Positions 41,090 to 49,070 of a stretch of DNA of 64,000 nt are shown here, piece after piece. Source of the stretch: Rhodococcus xishaensis (lineage in GTDB: Bacteria > Actinomycetota > Actinomycetes > Mycobacteriales > Mycobacteriaceae); the NCBI RefSeq assembly GCF_004011825.1, contig NZ_RKLO01000003.1:517741-581740 (forward strand), in the 5' to 3' direction. The first letter of the stretch is position 1. Each line of letters begins with the position of its first letter. The notes beneath the pieces are model-generated. The model saw only the letters and a program-made list of their open reading frames with translations, was not told where the DNA came from and did not search any database. The position numbers and the translations under genes are program-made.

Positions 41090-41689
41090 ATGAACCTCGG
41101 TTACCGGCTGGCGTATCGACTCGGCGTCACCCCATGGCAGGCTGGACGCAGCATCTTCGGCAGGCAGCTCGACAGATTGCTAGATGGCGCCGCGTCGCCC
41201 GCGCCGGGCGCGAAGGCTCTCGATCTCGGCTGCGGCACCGGCGACCACTCGATCGAACTCGCCCTACGCGGTTGGTCCGTTACCGCGGTCGACGCAGTAC
41301 CCCTGGCGATCAGCCGGGCCCGCGCGAAACTGCCAATCGCAGGCGCCGACGTGAGATTCGTCCTCGGCGACGTCACCAACCTGCCCGCGTACGTCGAACG
41401 CGGGTACACCCTCGCGCTCGACATCGGCTGCTTCCACGGACTCACCGACGCCGAGCGCACCGCGTACGGCAGTGGACTGACCGCGGTCACCGATCCCGGT
41501 GCACAACTGCTGATGTTCTCGTTCTCGCCGGGCTGGCGCGGACCGCTGCCACGTGGAGCGTCCCAGCTCGACGTGGAGCAGGCACTGGACGGCTGGACCG
41601 TCGTCGGCGACTACCCGATCGACGCCGACGCGTCGCTCGGCCTACTCGCGAAGGCCGACCCCCGGTTCTTCCGCCTCGTCCGGAGTTGA
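41090..41689 (+). CDS. Class I SAM-dependent methyltransferase
   Basis: ATG 41090 after GGAAGGGGCGGGCG, 199 aa. The SAM-binding motif I is ALDLGCGTGDHSIELALRGW, followed by VTAVDAVPLAISRARAKL, VRFVLGDVTNLPAYV and LALDIGCFHGL. The substrate is unknown; similar small enzymes are often tellurite/thiopurine-resistance-like. Confidence 0.85.
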   Translation: MNLGYRLAYRLGVTPWQAGRSIFGRQLDRLLDGAASPAPGAKALDLGCGTGDHSIELALRGWSVTAVDAVPLAISRARAKLPIAGADVRFVLGDVTNLPAYVERGYTLALDIGCFHGLTDAERTAYGSGLTAVTDPGAQLLMFSFSPGWRGPLPRGASQLDVEQALDGWTVVGDYPIDADASLGLLAKADPRFFRLVRS

Positions 41690-41841
41690 CCGCCACCGAT
41701 GTCGGTCAGCTCGGTAATCGGCGGCCATACCTCATAACTGTGATGAGCCTGTCTGCCGGGCAGCCGCCCACTAAGCTGGAGAGCGGGGCGGGTGCGGCCA
41801 ACGCGTCGCCTGTGGTCGATGTGGGGTGCGAGGAGACGGCC

Positions 41842-42213
41842 ATGAACGATCCAGTCGCCGGCGCCGGTCCGGAGCCGGACAACGAGCAGGCGCCCGGCAA
41901 CGAACAGAACAAAGACTCGACGCCGCATCGCGGCCCCGATCTCGCACCCACGCGGGCTGGGATGGCATGGACTGCTGTGGCGGTGGGCGCGATCATCGTG
42001 GTCGGCATGCTGATCTTCATCCTGCAGAACACCGAGGAGATCGCTATTGCCTTCCTCGGCTGGAACTTCACTCTCCCTCTCGGGGTGGCACTGCTCTTTG
42101 CTGCGATCGGCGGTCTGCTGGTCATGGCGTTCATAGGAGGGGCACGCATATGGCAATTGCGCAACGCCTACAAGACCGCCAGTGCTGAACCTTCCCGACG
42201 GGACAGCACCTGA
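41842..42213 (+). CDS. LapA-domain membrane protein
   Basis: Start ATG 41842 (GAGGAGACGGCC upstream), 123 aa. A cytosolic, polar N-terminus of about 35 residues precedes two TM segments: MAWTAVAVGAIIVVGMLIFI and LPLGVALLFAAIGGLLVMAF, with LQNTEEIAIAFLGWNFTLPL between them, the LapA-type (DUF1049) pattern. In other bacteria LapA proteins assist LPS-related assembly; here the role is not known. It is followed after 14 bp by another small membrane gene. Confidence 0.8.
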   Translation: MNDPVAGAGPEPDNEQAPGNEQNKDSTPHRGPDLAPTRAGMAWTAVAVGAIIVVGMLIFILQNTEEIAIAFLGWNFTLPLGVALLFAAIGGLLVMAFIGGARIWQLRNAYKTASAEPSRRDST

Positions 42214-42227
42214 ACCAGGAGGCCGCC

Positions 42228-42485
42228 ATGCTTGTCATCGTCGGATTGATCCTGCTGATCGCCGCTGTGGTCGTCGTAGTCGCGGCGGTGTCCGCGAACA
42301 GTGCGGACGAGCACATCCTTCCCCGCGAGTTCGAAGTTCTGGGCATCGACATCACCGGATCGACAGGTGAGCTATTTCTTTACGGCGCGGCGGTCGGAGC
42401 TGTCGCCATGCTCGGACTTGCTCTCCTCGTCGCAGGCATCCGCCGCCCAGCACACCGGGTGACGGCCCCTGACGAATCCTCGTGA
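42228..42485 (+). CDS. Small two-TM membrane protein (85 aa)
   Basis: ATG 42228 follows CCAGGAGGCCGCC. Two TM segments (MLVIVGLILLIAAVVVVVAA and LFLYGAAVGAVAMLGLALLV) flank a short exposed loop (NSADEHILPREFEVLGIDIT). No family recognised. Its proximity to the LapA-like gene indicates an operon. A strong hairpin follows. Confidence 0.75.
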   Translation: MLVIVGLILLIAAVVVVVAAVSANSADEHILPREFEVLGIDITGSTGELFLYGAAVGAVAMLGLALLVAGIRRPAHRVTAPDESS

Positions 42486-42522
42486 CCCGGCCGGCCGCAA
42501 GGGCTCTACCTGGTCACTCGCG

Positions 42523-42560
42523 ACCGCCGGGTGCTGACACGATGTGTCACACCCGGCGGT
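42523..42560 (+). terminator. Long hairpin terminator
   Basis: Left arm ACCGCCGGGTG-C-TGACAC and right arm GTGTCA-CACCCGGCGGT pair over 17 bp with one bulge around a 3-nt loop. It lies 37 bp after the 85-aa membrane gene and faces the convergent peroxidase gene, so it may end both transcripts. Confidence 0.7.
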
Positions 42561-42580
42561 CACGGATGAGCGAAGGCCGA

Positions 42581-42630
42581 CTCAGGCAGTACCAGCGTTG
42601 ATCGGCTCAGGCAGTACCAGCATTGATCGG
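42581..42630. repeat. 25-bp tandem direct repeat
   Basis: CTCAGGCAGTACCAGCGTTG-ATCGG occurs twice in a row (42581-42605 and 42606-42630) with one difference (GTTG/ATTG), then CTCAG again. It lies in the 3' region between convergent genes. Confidence 0.7.
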
Positions 42631-42674
42631 CTCAGCCGATACGACACCTGAAACCGGCTGTCGCCCAGGTTTCC

Positions 42675-43865
42675 TCACCCGAGGAGCCCTTCCCCCAGGT
42701 ACTCGCCCTCACGACACCCGGGAGGGATCGCGAACACCGCCGAACCGATCGGCGTCGACCACTGGTTGAACATGTCGGCCTCCGCGAGCCGCCGCTGCAC
42801 GGGTAGGTACTGGACATCGACGTCGGCCTGGTACGCGACGAAGATCAAACCGGAGTCCGATACCCCGATTCCGTCCGGTGCCTCGTCATAGTTGTAGCCC
42901 CGCCGCAGGAACCGTTCCCGCGGCGCGAGGGGCCGGGCACGGGCGATGTGCGAGAACTCCGGGATGATCTTGAGCCCACCCGGTCCAACCGCATCGAAAT
43001 CGGGCACGTCGAACTCCGATTCGCCGGTCAGGGGCGCGCCGTCCGACATTCGACGTCCCATCACCTCGTCACGGCCCGGACGGTCCAGTTCATCCCACCC
43101 GTCCAGATCGAGGCGGATCCGTCGAATCACGACAGACGTTCCCCCTGCCATCCACGGTTGCTCGACGCCGTCGTTCCACACGACCCGCGCGAAGTCATCG
43201 CTGCCCGCCCGTGGATTGATCGTGCCGTCGACCTGCCCCATGAGGTTGCGCATGGTCGTGCCCTCGGGTTCACTGCCCCGCGCGCGCCGGAACCCGCGCT
43301 GCACCCATCGGATCGTCGCAGTGTTCCGAGCATTCTTGAGCAGCACCCGCAACGCGTGTACGACGGAGACCGGGTCGTCAGAACCCACCTGCAGCAGCAG
43401 GTCACCGTCGTTCCACCGCTCTTCCAGCCGGTCGATCTCGAACGGTGGCAGCGGATTGCACCACGAGGGGCGACGGTCTTCGAGGCCCGCCGCCCGGAAC
43501 ACCCCTGGACCGAACCCGATCGTGACGGTGAGCCGGGCAGGCGCAGTTGCCAGATCGGGCTCGGTGTCAGCCAACGCACCCCGGCCCTCGGTGAGCCGTG
43601 AGGCATCATCGGTCCAGACCCGCATCAACCGGACCAACGCCGCGCGGTCGGCCCCGGGCACGAGATCGAGGCCGACGAACGTGGTGTGCGCCTGCGGTGG
43701 CGTCTCGATCCCGGCCTGGTGATCGCCGTGGAACAGAACGGTTTCCGAAATCTGCTCCGCCCCGGCCGGACGCGCGATCACGACCCCCGCACCGAGGCCG
43801 AGCCCGGCACCACCGACCGCGGCGGCACCGAACCCGAACAACTGCCGTCGGCTGATGTCAGCCAT
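42675..43865 (-). CDS. Tat-exported DyP-type peroxidase
   Basis: ATG 43865 starts MADISRRQLFGFGAAAVGGA, a Tat signal (SRRQLF). The 396-aa protein has the DyP layout: TPPQAHTTFVGLDLVPGADR, TVTIGFGPGVF, then the catalytic GxxDG motif (MGQVDGTINPRAG) and a later heme-binding His region (IIPEFSHIARARPLAPRERF). It oxidises dyes or lignin-like phenolics or may deferrochelate heme outside the membrane. It overlaps the copper-chaperone gene by 8 bp. Confidence 0.9.
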   Translation of the reverse strand: MADISRRQLFGFGAAAVGGAGLGLGAGVVIARPAGAEQISETVLFHGDHQAGIETPPQAHTTFVGLDLVPGADRAALVRLMRVWTDDASRLTEGRGALADTEPDLATAPARLTVTIGFGPGVFRAAGLEDRRPSWCNPLPPFEIDRLEERWNDGDLLLQVGSDDPVSVVHALRVLLKNARNTATIRWVQRGFRRARGSEPEGTTMRNLMGQVDGTINPRAGSDDFARVVWNDGVEQPWMAGGTSVVIRRIRLDLDGWDELDRPGRDEVMGRRMSDGAPLTGESEFDVPDFDAVGPGGLKIIPEFSHIARARPLAPRERFLRRGYNYDEAPDGIGVSDSGLIFVAYQADVDVQYLPVQRRLAEADMFNQWSTPIGSAVFAIPPGCREGEYLGEGLLG

Positions 43866-44445
43866 TGTGCGCCTCGCTGTCGCTGTGATCGTGGTCCGTC
43901 GTCTCGTACCCGTGATCGTCCGTCTCACCCCGGGTCTCACCGTGCGAGTCGTACTCCTCACGGGCACCCGTGAAGTCACGAACCTGCGCCGTGAAACCCG
44001 CGCTGGATCCGTCCGCGAACGTGAACGTGAAGTCCACGTCGGTACCGGCCTGTATCGGGGCCGGGAGATCGAACAGCATGATGTGGTCACCGCCCGGCGC
44101 AAGCTCGTACGAGCTATGGGCGTCCACGGTGATGCCGCCATCCTTCTCGCGCATCTTCATTGCGCCGGTGCCGTCGGCAGCCATCTCGTGCAGTTCGACT
44201 CGCGGAGCCGCCTGGGTCGCCACCGTCGTGAGTGTCACGGCGCTGTCTGAATCGTTGACGATCGTGCCGAACATGGCGGTCATCCCGCTGTCGGCCGCCT
44301 TGACCCACGAATCCCGCAGTGAGACTCCGGTGTCCGTACCGGTCGATCTCGTGTCGTCTGAGCCGCTGCTGCATCCGGCGAGGGTGAGACCGGCCGCAAG
44401 GGTGACGCCGATCGTGAGAATGCGGGCTCGGGTGAATGCCTTCAT
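43858..44445 (-). CDS. PCu(A)C periplasmic copper chaperone lipoprotein
   Basis: The 195-aa protein has a lipobox LTLAGCSSGS (Cys25) and the PCu(A)C domain with its His/Met copper site: RVELHEMAADGTGAMKMREK, then AHSSYELAPGGDHIMLFDLP, the H-M-x10-M-x21-H-x-M pattern. The C-terminus is rich in His, Asp and Glu (TTDHDHSDSEAHNG), probably extra metal binding. It delivers copper to extracytoplasmic enzymes. The overlap with the DyP gene suggests coordinated export. Confidence 0.88.
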   Translation of the reverse strand: MKAFTRARILTIGVTLAAGLTLAGCSSGSDDTRSTGTDTGVSLRDSWVKAADSGMTAMFGTIVNDSDSAVTLTTVATQAAPRVELHEMAADGTGAMKMREKDGGITVDAHSSYELAPGGDHIMLFDLPAPIQAGTDVDFTFTFADGSSAGFTAQVRDFTGAREEYDSHGETRGETDDHGYETTDHDHSDSEAHNG

Positions 44446-44580
44446 CTAAGTGTGCCTTTCGCATGCGGGCGCGCGGCAACCTTCAGAGGTGCGGGCGCTG
44501 CCCGGCAAGGGTGTCCGGGGTAACCCGGATGGGGGAATGCGCGTCGACGACGCTTTCGCGACGCGGTGAAGTGTGGGAAG

Positions 44581-45123
44581 TCAGCAGAACGCCGGCGGAC
44601 CGCGGCGTGCAATCGATCCCAAGCACGGATCTGATACCACTGGGCGCACATCCGCGAGGACACGCGGCGCAGCCGGCTCGATCAGCACCGGTATCGAGGC
44701 AACCATCTGCGGGAGGATCCGGCGAAGCGCGGCGCAGGCGCGCGGACCGATGCGCTCGGCTGCGGCGATGAGTGCCGCGCACGCGAGGACCGCCGTGGAG
44801 TGCGCCAGAAGCATCGGCCCGGTCAGGTGAGATCCGGCGTGCATCCCGCCGTGGGCGTCTCCCAGAGACAACGTCAGGTGCGATACCGCCTGCCCGGCAC
44901 CCAGCACAGGAACGAGCCAGCTCCTCCGAACGGCGAGGGTCGGCACCGCAGTCACGGCCGCGGCAAGTACAGCGGCGACGCCGACGAGCAGGAGGAGCGT
45001 GCCCACTTTCGGCATTGCGCCGCCCGCCAGTCCGTGGGCACCGATCGCAAGGGCGATCGCGGACCCGGCCACGGCGAGGCCACGCACTTGGCGGGCGAGC
45101 TCTCCACCTGGGCCGTTCCGCAT
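44581..45123 (-). CDS. Membrane protein (180 aa), His/Met-rich loop
   Basis: Four to five hydrophobic segments are visible: VAGSAIALAIGAHGLAGGAM, VGTLLLLVGVAAVLAAAVTA, SWLVPVLGAGQAVSHLTLSL and MLLAHSTAVLACAALIAAAE. Loops include DAHGGMHAGSHLTGP, rich in His and Met, which could bind copper. It is upstream of the PCu(A)C gene in the same direction (135-bp gap), so it may belong to the same metal-related unit. No family recognised. Confidence 0.65.
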   Translation of the reverse strand: MRNGPGGELARQVRGLAVAGSAIALAIGAHGLAGGAMPKVGTLLLLVGVAAVLAAAVTAVPTLAVRRSWLVPVLGAGQAVSHLTLSLGDAHGGMHAGSHLTGPMLLAHSTAVLACAALIAAAERIGPRACAALRRILPQMVASIPVLIEPAAPRVLADVRPVVSDPCLGSIARRGPPAFC

Positions 45124-45187
45124 GGCCAGAGGTTACTACAGGCCGTCGTACGGGATGTGATTCGGAATCCTCGTCCGTCTACTCGAT

Positions 45188-45214
45188 TTGACAAGTTGTT
45201 GTGTTTTTACAACA
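45188..45214 (+). promoter_or_regulatory. Promoter with operator-like inverted repeat before the ABC operon
   Basis: TTGACA (45188-45193) is a canonical -35. TGTTGT-GTTTTT-ACAACA (45197-45214) is an inverted repeat with 6-bp perfect arms in the spacer/-10 position. The first gene begins at 45224 and encodes an HTH protein, so autoregulation is plausible. Confidence 0.5.
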
Positions 45215-45223
45215 GTTCCTTGC

Positions 45224-45514
45224 ATGAGTCCGGCGCGACGTGGGGCGAATCTCCCCATCTTCAATCGAATCGCCGTGCTGCGCGCGGAACGCAGGATGAG
45301 CCGCGCGCAGCTCGCCGAACTGATAGAGGTGAATCCGCAGACCGTCGGGGCACTCGAGCGGGGCGACCACTACCCCAGCCTCGACCTCGCGCTAAGGATC
45401 TGCGCGGTGTTCGACCTGCCGGTGGAGGCTGTGTTCTCGCGCACCGAGTTCGGCCCCCTCAGCACCGAGCTGTACCGACCCGTCCGATCACAAGGAGTCG
45501 ACAACGATGGCTGA
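45224..45514 (+). CDS. XRE-type HTH regulator
   Basis: The 96-aa protein (ATG 45224) contains the HTH: FNRIAVLRAERRMSRAQLAE, LIEVNPQTVGALERGDHYPS, then LALRICAVFDLPVEAVFSRT. It resembles the short regulators that precede ABC-exporter operons in actinobacteria. It overlaps the next gene by 8 bp and is the first gene of the operon up to 48159. Confidence 0.82.
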   Translation: MSPARRGANLPIFNRIAVLRAERRMSRAQLAELIEVNPQTVGALERGDHYPSLDLALRICAVFDLPVEAVFSRTEFGPLSTELYRPVRSQGVDNDG

Positions 45515-46064
45515 CATCGGCCTGCTCGAGCGGTATCAGGACTTCCGCACGAGGCGCTTCCTTCGCCACGCGGAGCGCTACCGGCACTGGCTTCCCCGGT
45601 GGCGGACCCAAAAACGGAGGCGCATCCTCGTCGTCGCACTCGCGGCGACGCTGGTGTACCTGGCGACGGCTGCGGCGGTGTGCCTGACAAACATGCGCAC
45701 CGGCCCCCTGCTGGTGGCGTCGGCGGTCCTGGCCTTTGTGACTACCCGTGCAGTTCTGCAGATCGTCTCGGGTCGGCAGGGCGATGCGCCGCGCGACGCC
45801 CTCGACGAATGGGAGATCCAGCAGCGCGACAGTGCCCGATCGATCGGACTCACAGTCACCCAGTCGCTCACTGTCCTCCCCGCGATGTTCCTCATCGTCG
45901 CGAGTGGATACGACCTCGACATCGACCGCCCCAACCTCGCCTATGCCGGCGGCCTGTTCGTCGTGACCACACTCACCCTCGGCGCCTGCGTGCCCACGAT
46001 GATCCTGGCCTGGACCCGACCCGACCCCGACACCGACCCCGACGACCACCAGGAGCCTGCATGA
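45507..46064 (+). CDS. Membrane protein of ABC-exporter operon (185 aa)
   Basis: A basic N-terminus (RTRRFLRHAERYRHWLPRWR) precedes about four TM segments: ILVVALAATLVYLATAAAVC, GPLLVASAVLAFVTTRAVLQ, LTVTQSLTVLPAMFLIVASG and LFVVTTLTLGACVPTMILAW. The tail is acidic. Its stop overlaps the ATPase start (ATGA). It is probably an accessory subunit; no family recognised. Confidence 0.75.
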   Translation: MADIGLLERYQDFRTRRFLRHAERYRHWLPRWRTQKRRRILVVALAATLVYLATAAAVCLTNMRTGPLLVASAVLAFVTTRAVLQIVSGRQGDAPRDALDEWEIQQRDSARSIGLTVTQSLTVLPAMFLIVASGYDLDIDRPNLAYAGGLFVVTTLTLGACVPTMILAWTRPDPDTDPDDHQEPA

Positions 46065-46960
46065 CCGGCCAGACCCTCACCTTCGACGCGATCTCGAAAC
46101 GCTACGGCGACGTCGTCGCACTCGAGAACCTGAGCTTCGACGTCCGCCCCGGCGAGATCTTCGGATTCGTCGGCAGCAACGGCGCCGGGAAGACCACCAC
46201 GATGCGGATTGCGCTCGGAGTCCTCGCCGCCGACGCCGGCGAGGTCCGACTCGGCGGCCGAACCGTCGATCTCGAGGTGCGGCGCTCGATCGGCTACATG
46301 CCCGAGGAGCGGGGCCTCTACCCGAAGATGCGGGTGGGACGGCAGCTCACGTACCTAGCCGAATTGCACGGGCTCTCTCATCGTGAGGCAACCGAGTCGG
46401 CGCACCGGTGGACCGAGCGCCTCGGCATCGCCGAGCGCATGAACGACACCGTCGACGCGCTGAGCCTGGGCAACCAGCAGCGCGTCCAGCTCGCGGCCGC
46501 CCTGGTCCACGACCCGTCAGTCCTCATTCTCGACGAGCCGTTCTCCGGACTCGACCCTGTTGCCGTCGACGTCATGAGCGACGTCCTGGCGGAGAAGGCG
46601 AACACCGGTGTCCCCGTGATCTTCTCGAGCCATCAACTCGATCTCGTGCAGCAATTGTGCGACCGGGTCGGGATCATCACGAAGGGCCGGATGAACTCGA
46701 TCGGCACCGTCGACGAGCTCCGCGGCACCGGTGAAGTACTCCTCGAGGTGCACGCACCCGAGGCTCCGGACGGGTGGGCCGATCACCTGTTGGGAGTGTC
46801 AACCGTCAGTCACTCCGACGGACGCACGGTGCTGTCGCTCGGTGCGGGTGCCGACGATCAGGCTGTGCTGCACGCCGCCCTGAAGACCGGGCCTGTGCGC
46901 GAATTCGCAGTACACAAGCCAACCCTGACCGAACTGTTCCGAAAGGTGGTGTCCGCATGA
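46061..46960 (+). CDS. ABC transporter ATPase (NatA-like)
   Basis: 299 aa. Walker A GSNGAGKTTT, Q-loop region YMPEERGLY, signature LSLGNQQRVQ, Walker B LILDEPFSGLDP, H-loop FSSHQ. A C-terminal extension (about 210-299) is typical of NatA/DUF4162 exporters. It drives efflux through the permease encoded next, with which it overlaps by 4 nt. Confidence 0.93.
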   Translation: MTGQTLTFDAISKRYGDVVALENLSFDVRPGEIFGFVGSNGAGKTTTMRIALGVLAADAGEVRLGGRTVDLEVRRSIGYMPEERGLYPKMRVGRQLTYLAELHGLSHREATESAHRWTERLGIAERMNDTVDALSLGNQQRVQLAAALVHDPSVLILDEPFSGLDPVAVDVMSDVLAEKANTGVPVIFSSHQLDLVQQLCDRVGIITKGRMNSIGTVDELRGTGEVLLEVHAPEAPDGWADHLLGVSTVSHSDGRTVLSLGAGADDQAVLHAALKTGPVREFAVHKPTLTELFRKVVSA

Positions 46961-48159
46961 GCGACCGGGCAACGCTCCCCTCAGTCCGCGCGATCGCCCT
47001 GGTAGCCCGGCGCGAATTCGTGACCCAGGTGCAGAAGAAGAGTTTCCTGATAAGCAACGCGGTCGTCCTGCTGGTGATCATCGGCGGCATCGTCGCCGCT
47101 TCGGTCCTCTCCGGCACCGACGACGAGTCGAGCTCGAAGGTGGGAATCGTCGGTGACCAGTCGCTCAGCGAGGCACTCGTCGCGGCCGGGGACGCAGTCG
47201 GCAACCCCGTCGAAGTGACGGAGGTGGGCGACGAGCAGGCCGCCCGGCGCCAGGTCGAGAACGGCCACCTCGACGTCGCACTGCTTCCTGGCGCCGACGG
47301 AGCCGTCACCGCGATCACGAAGTCACAGATCGACGCACCGCTGCGGATCGTGCTCGACGGCGCGGTCGCCGCGCAGGCACAGACCGAGGCACTCGCGACG
47401 CAGGGAGTCGATGCCTCACAGTTGGCCCAGGACACAAGCTCCGCCGCTGTAATCGTCGACGCCATCGACCCGCCGGACCCCGAACGCGGACAACGTATTG
47501 CGCTCTCCATGGCCGTCGTGGTGCTCCTTTACATGCAAATTCTCGCCTTCGGTATGTACGTGGCCATGGGCGTCGTCGAGGAGAAGTCGTCCCGGGTAGT
47601 CGAGCTGCTGCTGTCGACGCTTCGACCGCTGCAGTTGTTGTGGGGCAAGGTGATCGGGATCGGTGCCGTGGGATTGGCGCAGCTGACCGTCTACGGTGTC
47701 GTCGGCGTCAGCGCCGGCACCTCGACGGGAGTCCTCACCCTGGGTGGCACCGCATGGGGCACGCTCGTGGGCACGCTCGGCTGGTTCGTCCTCGGCTTCG
47801 CGTTCTTCGCCGTTCTCTACGCCGCTGCCGGTTCGATGGTGTCGCGACAGGAGGACGTCAACTCCACAGCGATGCCGCTGACCATCCTGGTCATGGGGAT
47901 GTTCTTCGCCGCGTTCTTCTCGTCGCAGGACCCGGAGGGCACGCTGTCGAACGTGCTCAGCTGGATTCCGCCGTTCTCCGCGATACTCATGCCCCTGCGC
48001 ATTGCTGCCGGTGTCGCAACCCCAACTCAGGTCGTGACCACGGTGGCTTTGATGCTGGTGGTCACCGTCGCGATGTCTGCTGTTGCCGCCCGGATCTACC
48101 AGCGCTCGATCCTTCGGATGGGCAAGACCGTTTCGTGGCGCGAGGCCCTCGCCCGGTAG
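46957..48159 (+). CDS. ABC-2 type transporter permease (NatB-like)
   Basis: 400 aa. TM1 (SFLISNAVVLLVIIGGIVAA) is followed by a large extracytoplasmic domain (about 45-180) and a C-terminal bundle of about five TM segments beginning IALSMAVVVLLYMQILAFGM. Conserved VVEEKSSRVVELLLSTLRPL is the NatB/YhaP signature. Exports Na+ or a drug/peptide; substrate unknown. Its stop codon lies within the first copy of the leader duplication described below. Confidence 0.88.
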   Translation: MSDRATLPSVRAIALVARREFVTQVQKKSFLISNAVVLLVIIGGIVAASVLSGTDDESSSKVGIVGDQSLSEALVAAGDAVGNPVEVTEVGDEQAARRQVENGHLDVALLPGADGAVTAITKSQIDAPLRIVLDGAVAAQAQTEALATQGVDASQLAQDTSSAAVIVDAIDPPDPERGQRIALSMAVVVLLYMQILAFGMYVAMGVVEEKSSRVVELLLSTLRPLQLLWGKVIGIGAVGLAQLTVYGVVGVSAGTSTGVLTLGGTAWGTLVGTLGWFVLGFAFFAVLYAAAGSMVSRQEDVNSTAMPLTILVMGMFFAAFFSSQDPEGTLSNVLSWIPPFSAILMPLRIAAGVATPTQVVTTVALMLVVTVAMSAVAARIYQRSILRMGKTVSWREALAR

Positions 48160-48260
48160 CCAGGCTTGGCCACGGCGACCGTCCCCTACTTGGGGCGCGG
48201 TCGCCGTTGGCGGTTCCCCGGGTGAAGGAAGGCCCATGTCCGGCAACAGAATTTCGGCCC
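48145..48260 (+). repeat. Leader duplication, left copy (permease end plus ghost accD3 start)
   Basis: This 116-bp segment contains the last codons of the permease gene (EALAR-stop), a hairpin (GGCGACCG 48174-48181 / CGGTCGCC 48198-48205), a purine-rich SD and an ATG at 48236 followed by MSGNRIS. All these recur in order at 48958-49070. The ATG here opens no AccD-like protein beyond the first residues. Confidence 0.6.
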
Positions 48261-48456
48261 CGAACCCGACGCCACAGCGTCGAAATTCGTTTGCTCCCAC
48301 CCCGGCCGGGCTGCGCCTCCTGGCCGTGTTACCCTGCGGACCCGCGGTGAGACAAATGCTGGACACACAACTTGTGGGCAGCGTTTACCAGCACTGCAAC
48401 GCTGATCCACCGCGGGTACGCCATTACACAGTGAACAGTCGGATGCAGGAGGATCG

Positions 48457-48909
48457 GTGGCCGCGACAGATGCGATGAAGACAATGCCCTGGATCGAGTG
48501 GCTGGACTTGGACACCGAACTCGGTGAGGACGGATCGGTGAGGTCCATACTGCGCCGCCCCAAGCCCGAGCACATCAACCACAATGGGCACGTCAATGCT
48601 CCAGTCATTTACGGCGTGGCCGAAGTTGCGGGAGCCGGCGCGGCGGTAATGGCTGCCGGCGCGGCCGCAACCAGTGCGTACATTGTCATCCGTAGCGCGA
48701 CGATCGAGTATCAGCGGCCCGCGCAGGGAGGTATCACCGCCAGCGGCAAGGTCGATCCGTCGGTGGCTGCAGAGATACAGCGAGCTCTTCAAGCTGGGGA
48801 GGGTCAGGACGTCGACGTTGACGTCTCGTTGACAGACCAAGACGGAACGATCACTGGGGCTTGCAAGTTCGTGGTCAGCATGCGGCCGAACAGGACCGAT
48901 CGCGGCTGA
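48457..48909 (+). CDS. Hot-dog fold thioesterase-like protein (PaaI type)
   Basis: GTG 48457 with CAGGAGGATC upstream, 150 aa. The core HINHNGHVNAPVIYGVAEVA then GAGAAVMAAGAAATSAYIVI and the terminal strands SATIEYQRPAQGGITASGKV and VDVSLTDQDGTITGACKFVV are the hot-dog layout of PaaI/DUF4442-like thioesterases. It probably hydrolyses acyl-CoA. Its position in front of an acyl-CoA carboxylase subunit and PrpE fits CoA-ester metabolism. Confidence 0.75.
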   Translation: MAATDAMKTMPWIEWLDLDTELGEDGSVRSILRRPKPEHINHNGHVNAPVIYGVAEVAGAGAAVMAAGAAATSAYIVIRSATIEYQRPAQGGITASGKVDPSVAAEIQRALQAGEGQDVDVDVSLTDQDGTITGACKFVVSMRPNRTDRG

Positions 48910-48957
48910 TCGATCACTTCGGTTCCGAGCAATGAGACATGGTGCTCAGCCGAAGAT

Positions 48958-49070
48958 GCCCTCGCCCGCTGACTAGGCTGGGTCGCGGCGACCGTCCTCC
49001 GTCGGCCACGGTCGCCGGCGGCAGTCGTCGGACGTAAGGAATTACCATGTCCCGCACCAGGATTTCGGCT
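48958..49070 (+). repeat. Leader duplication, right copy (accD3 leader)
   Basis: The segment begins with codons that would read DALAR-stop, matching the end of the permease gene. It then has the hairpin GGCGACCGT (48987-48995) / ACGGTCGCC (49008-49016), the SD GTAAGGA and the real accD3 start (MSRTRIS). It is clearly related to 48145-48260. Confidence 0.6.

Noticed and set aside
41008..42213. Plus-strand 401-aa frame over the methyltransferase and the LapA-like gene
   Set aside because: Its first two thirds read the methyltransferase gene out of frame; only the last 123 codons are the real LapA-like gene.
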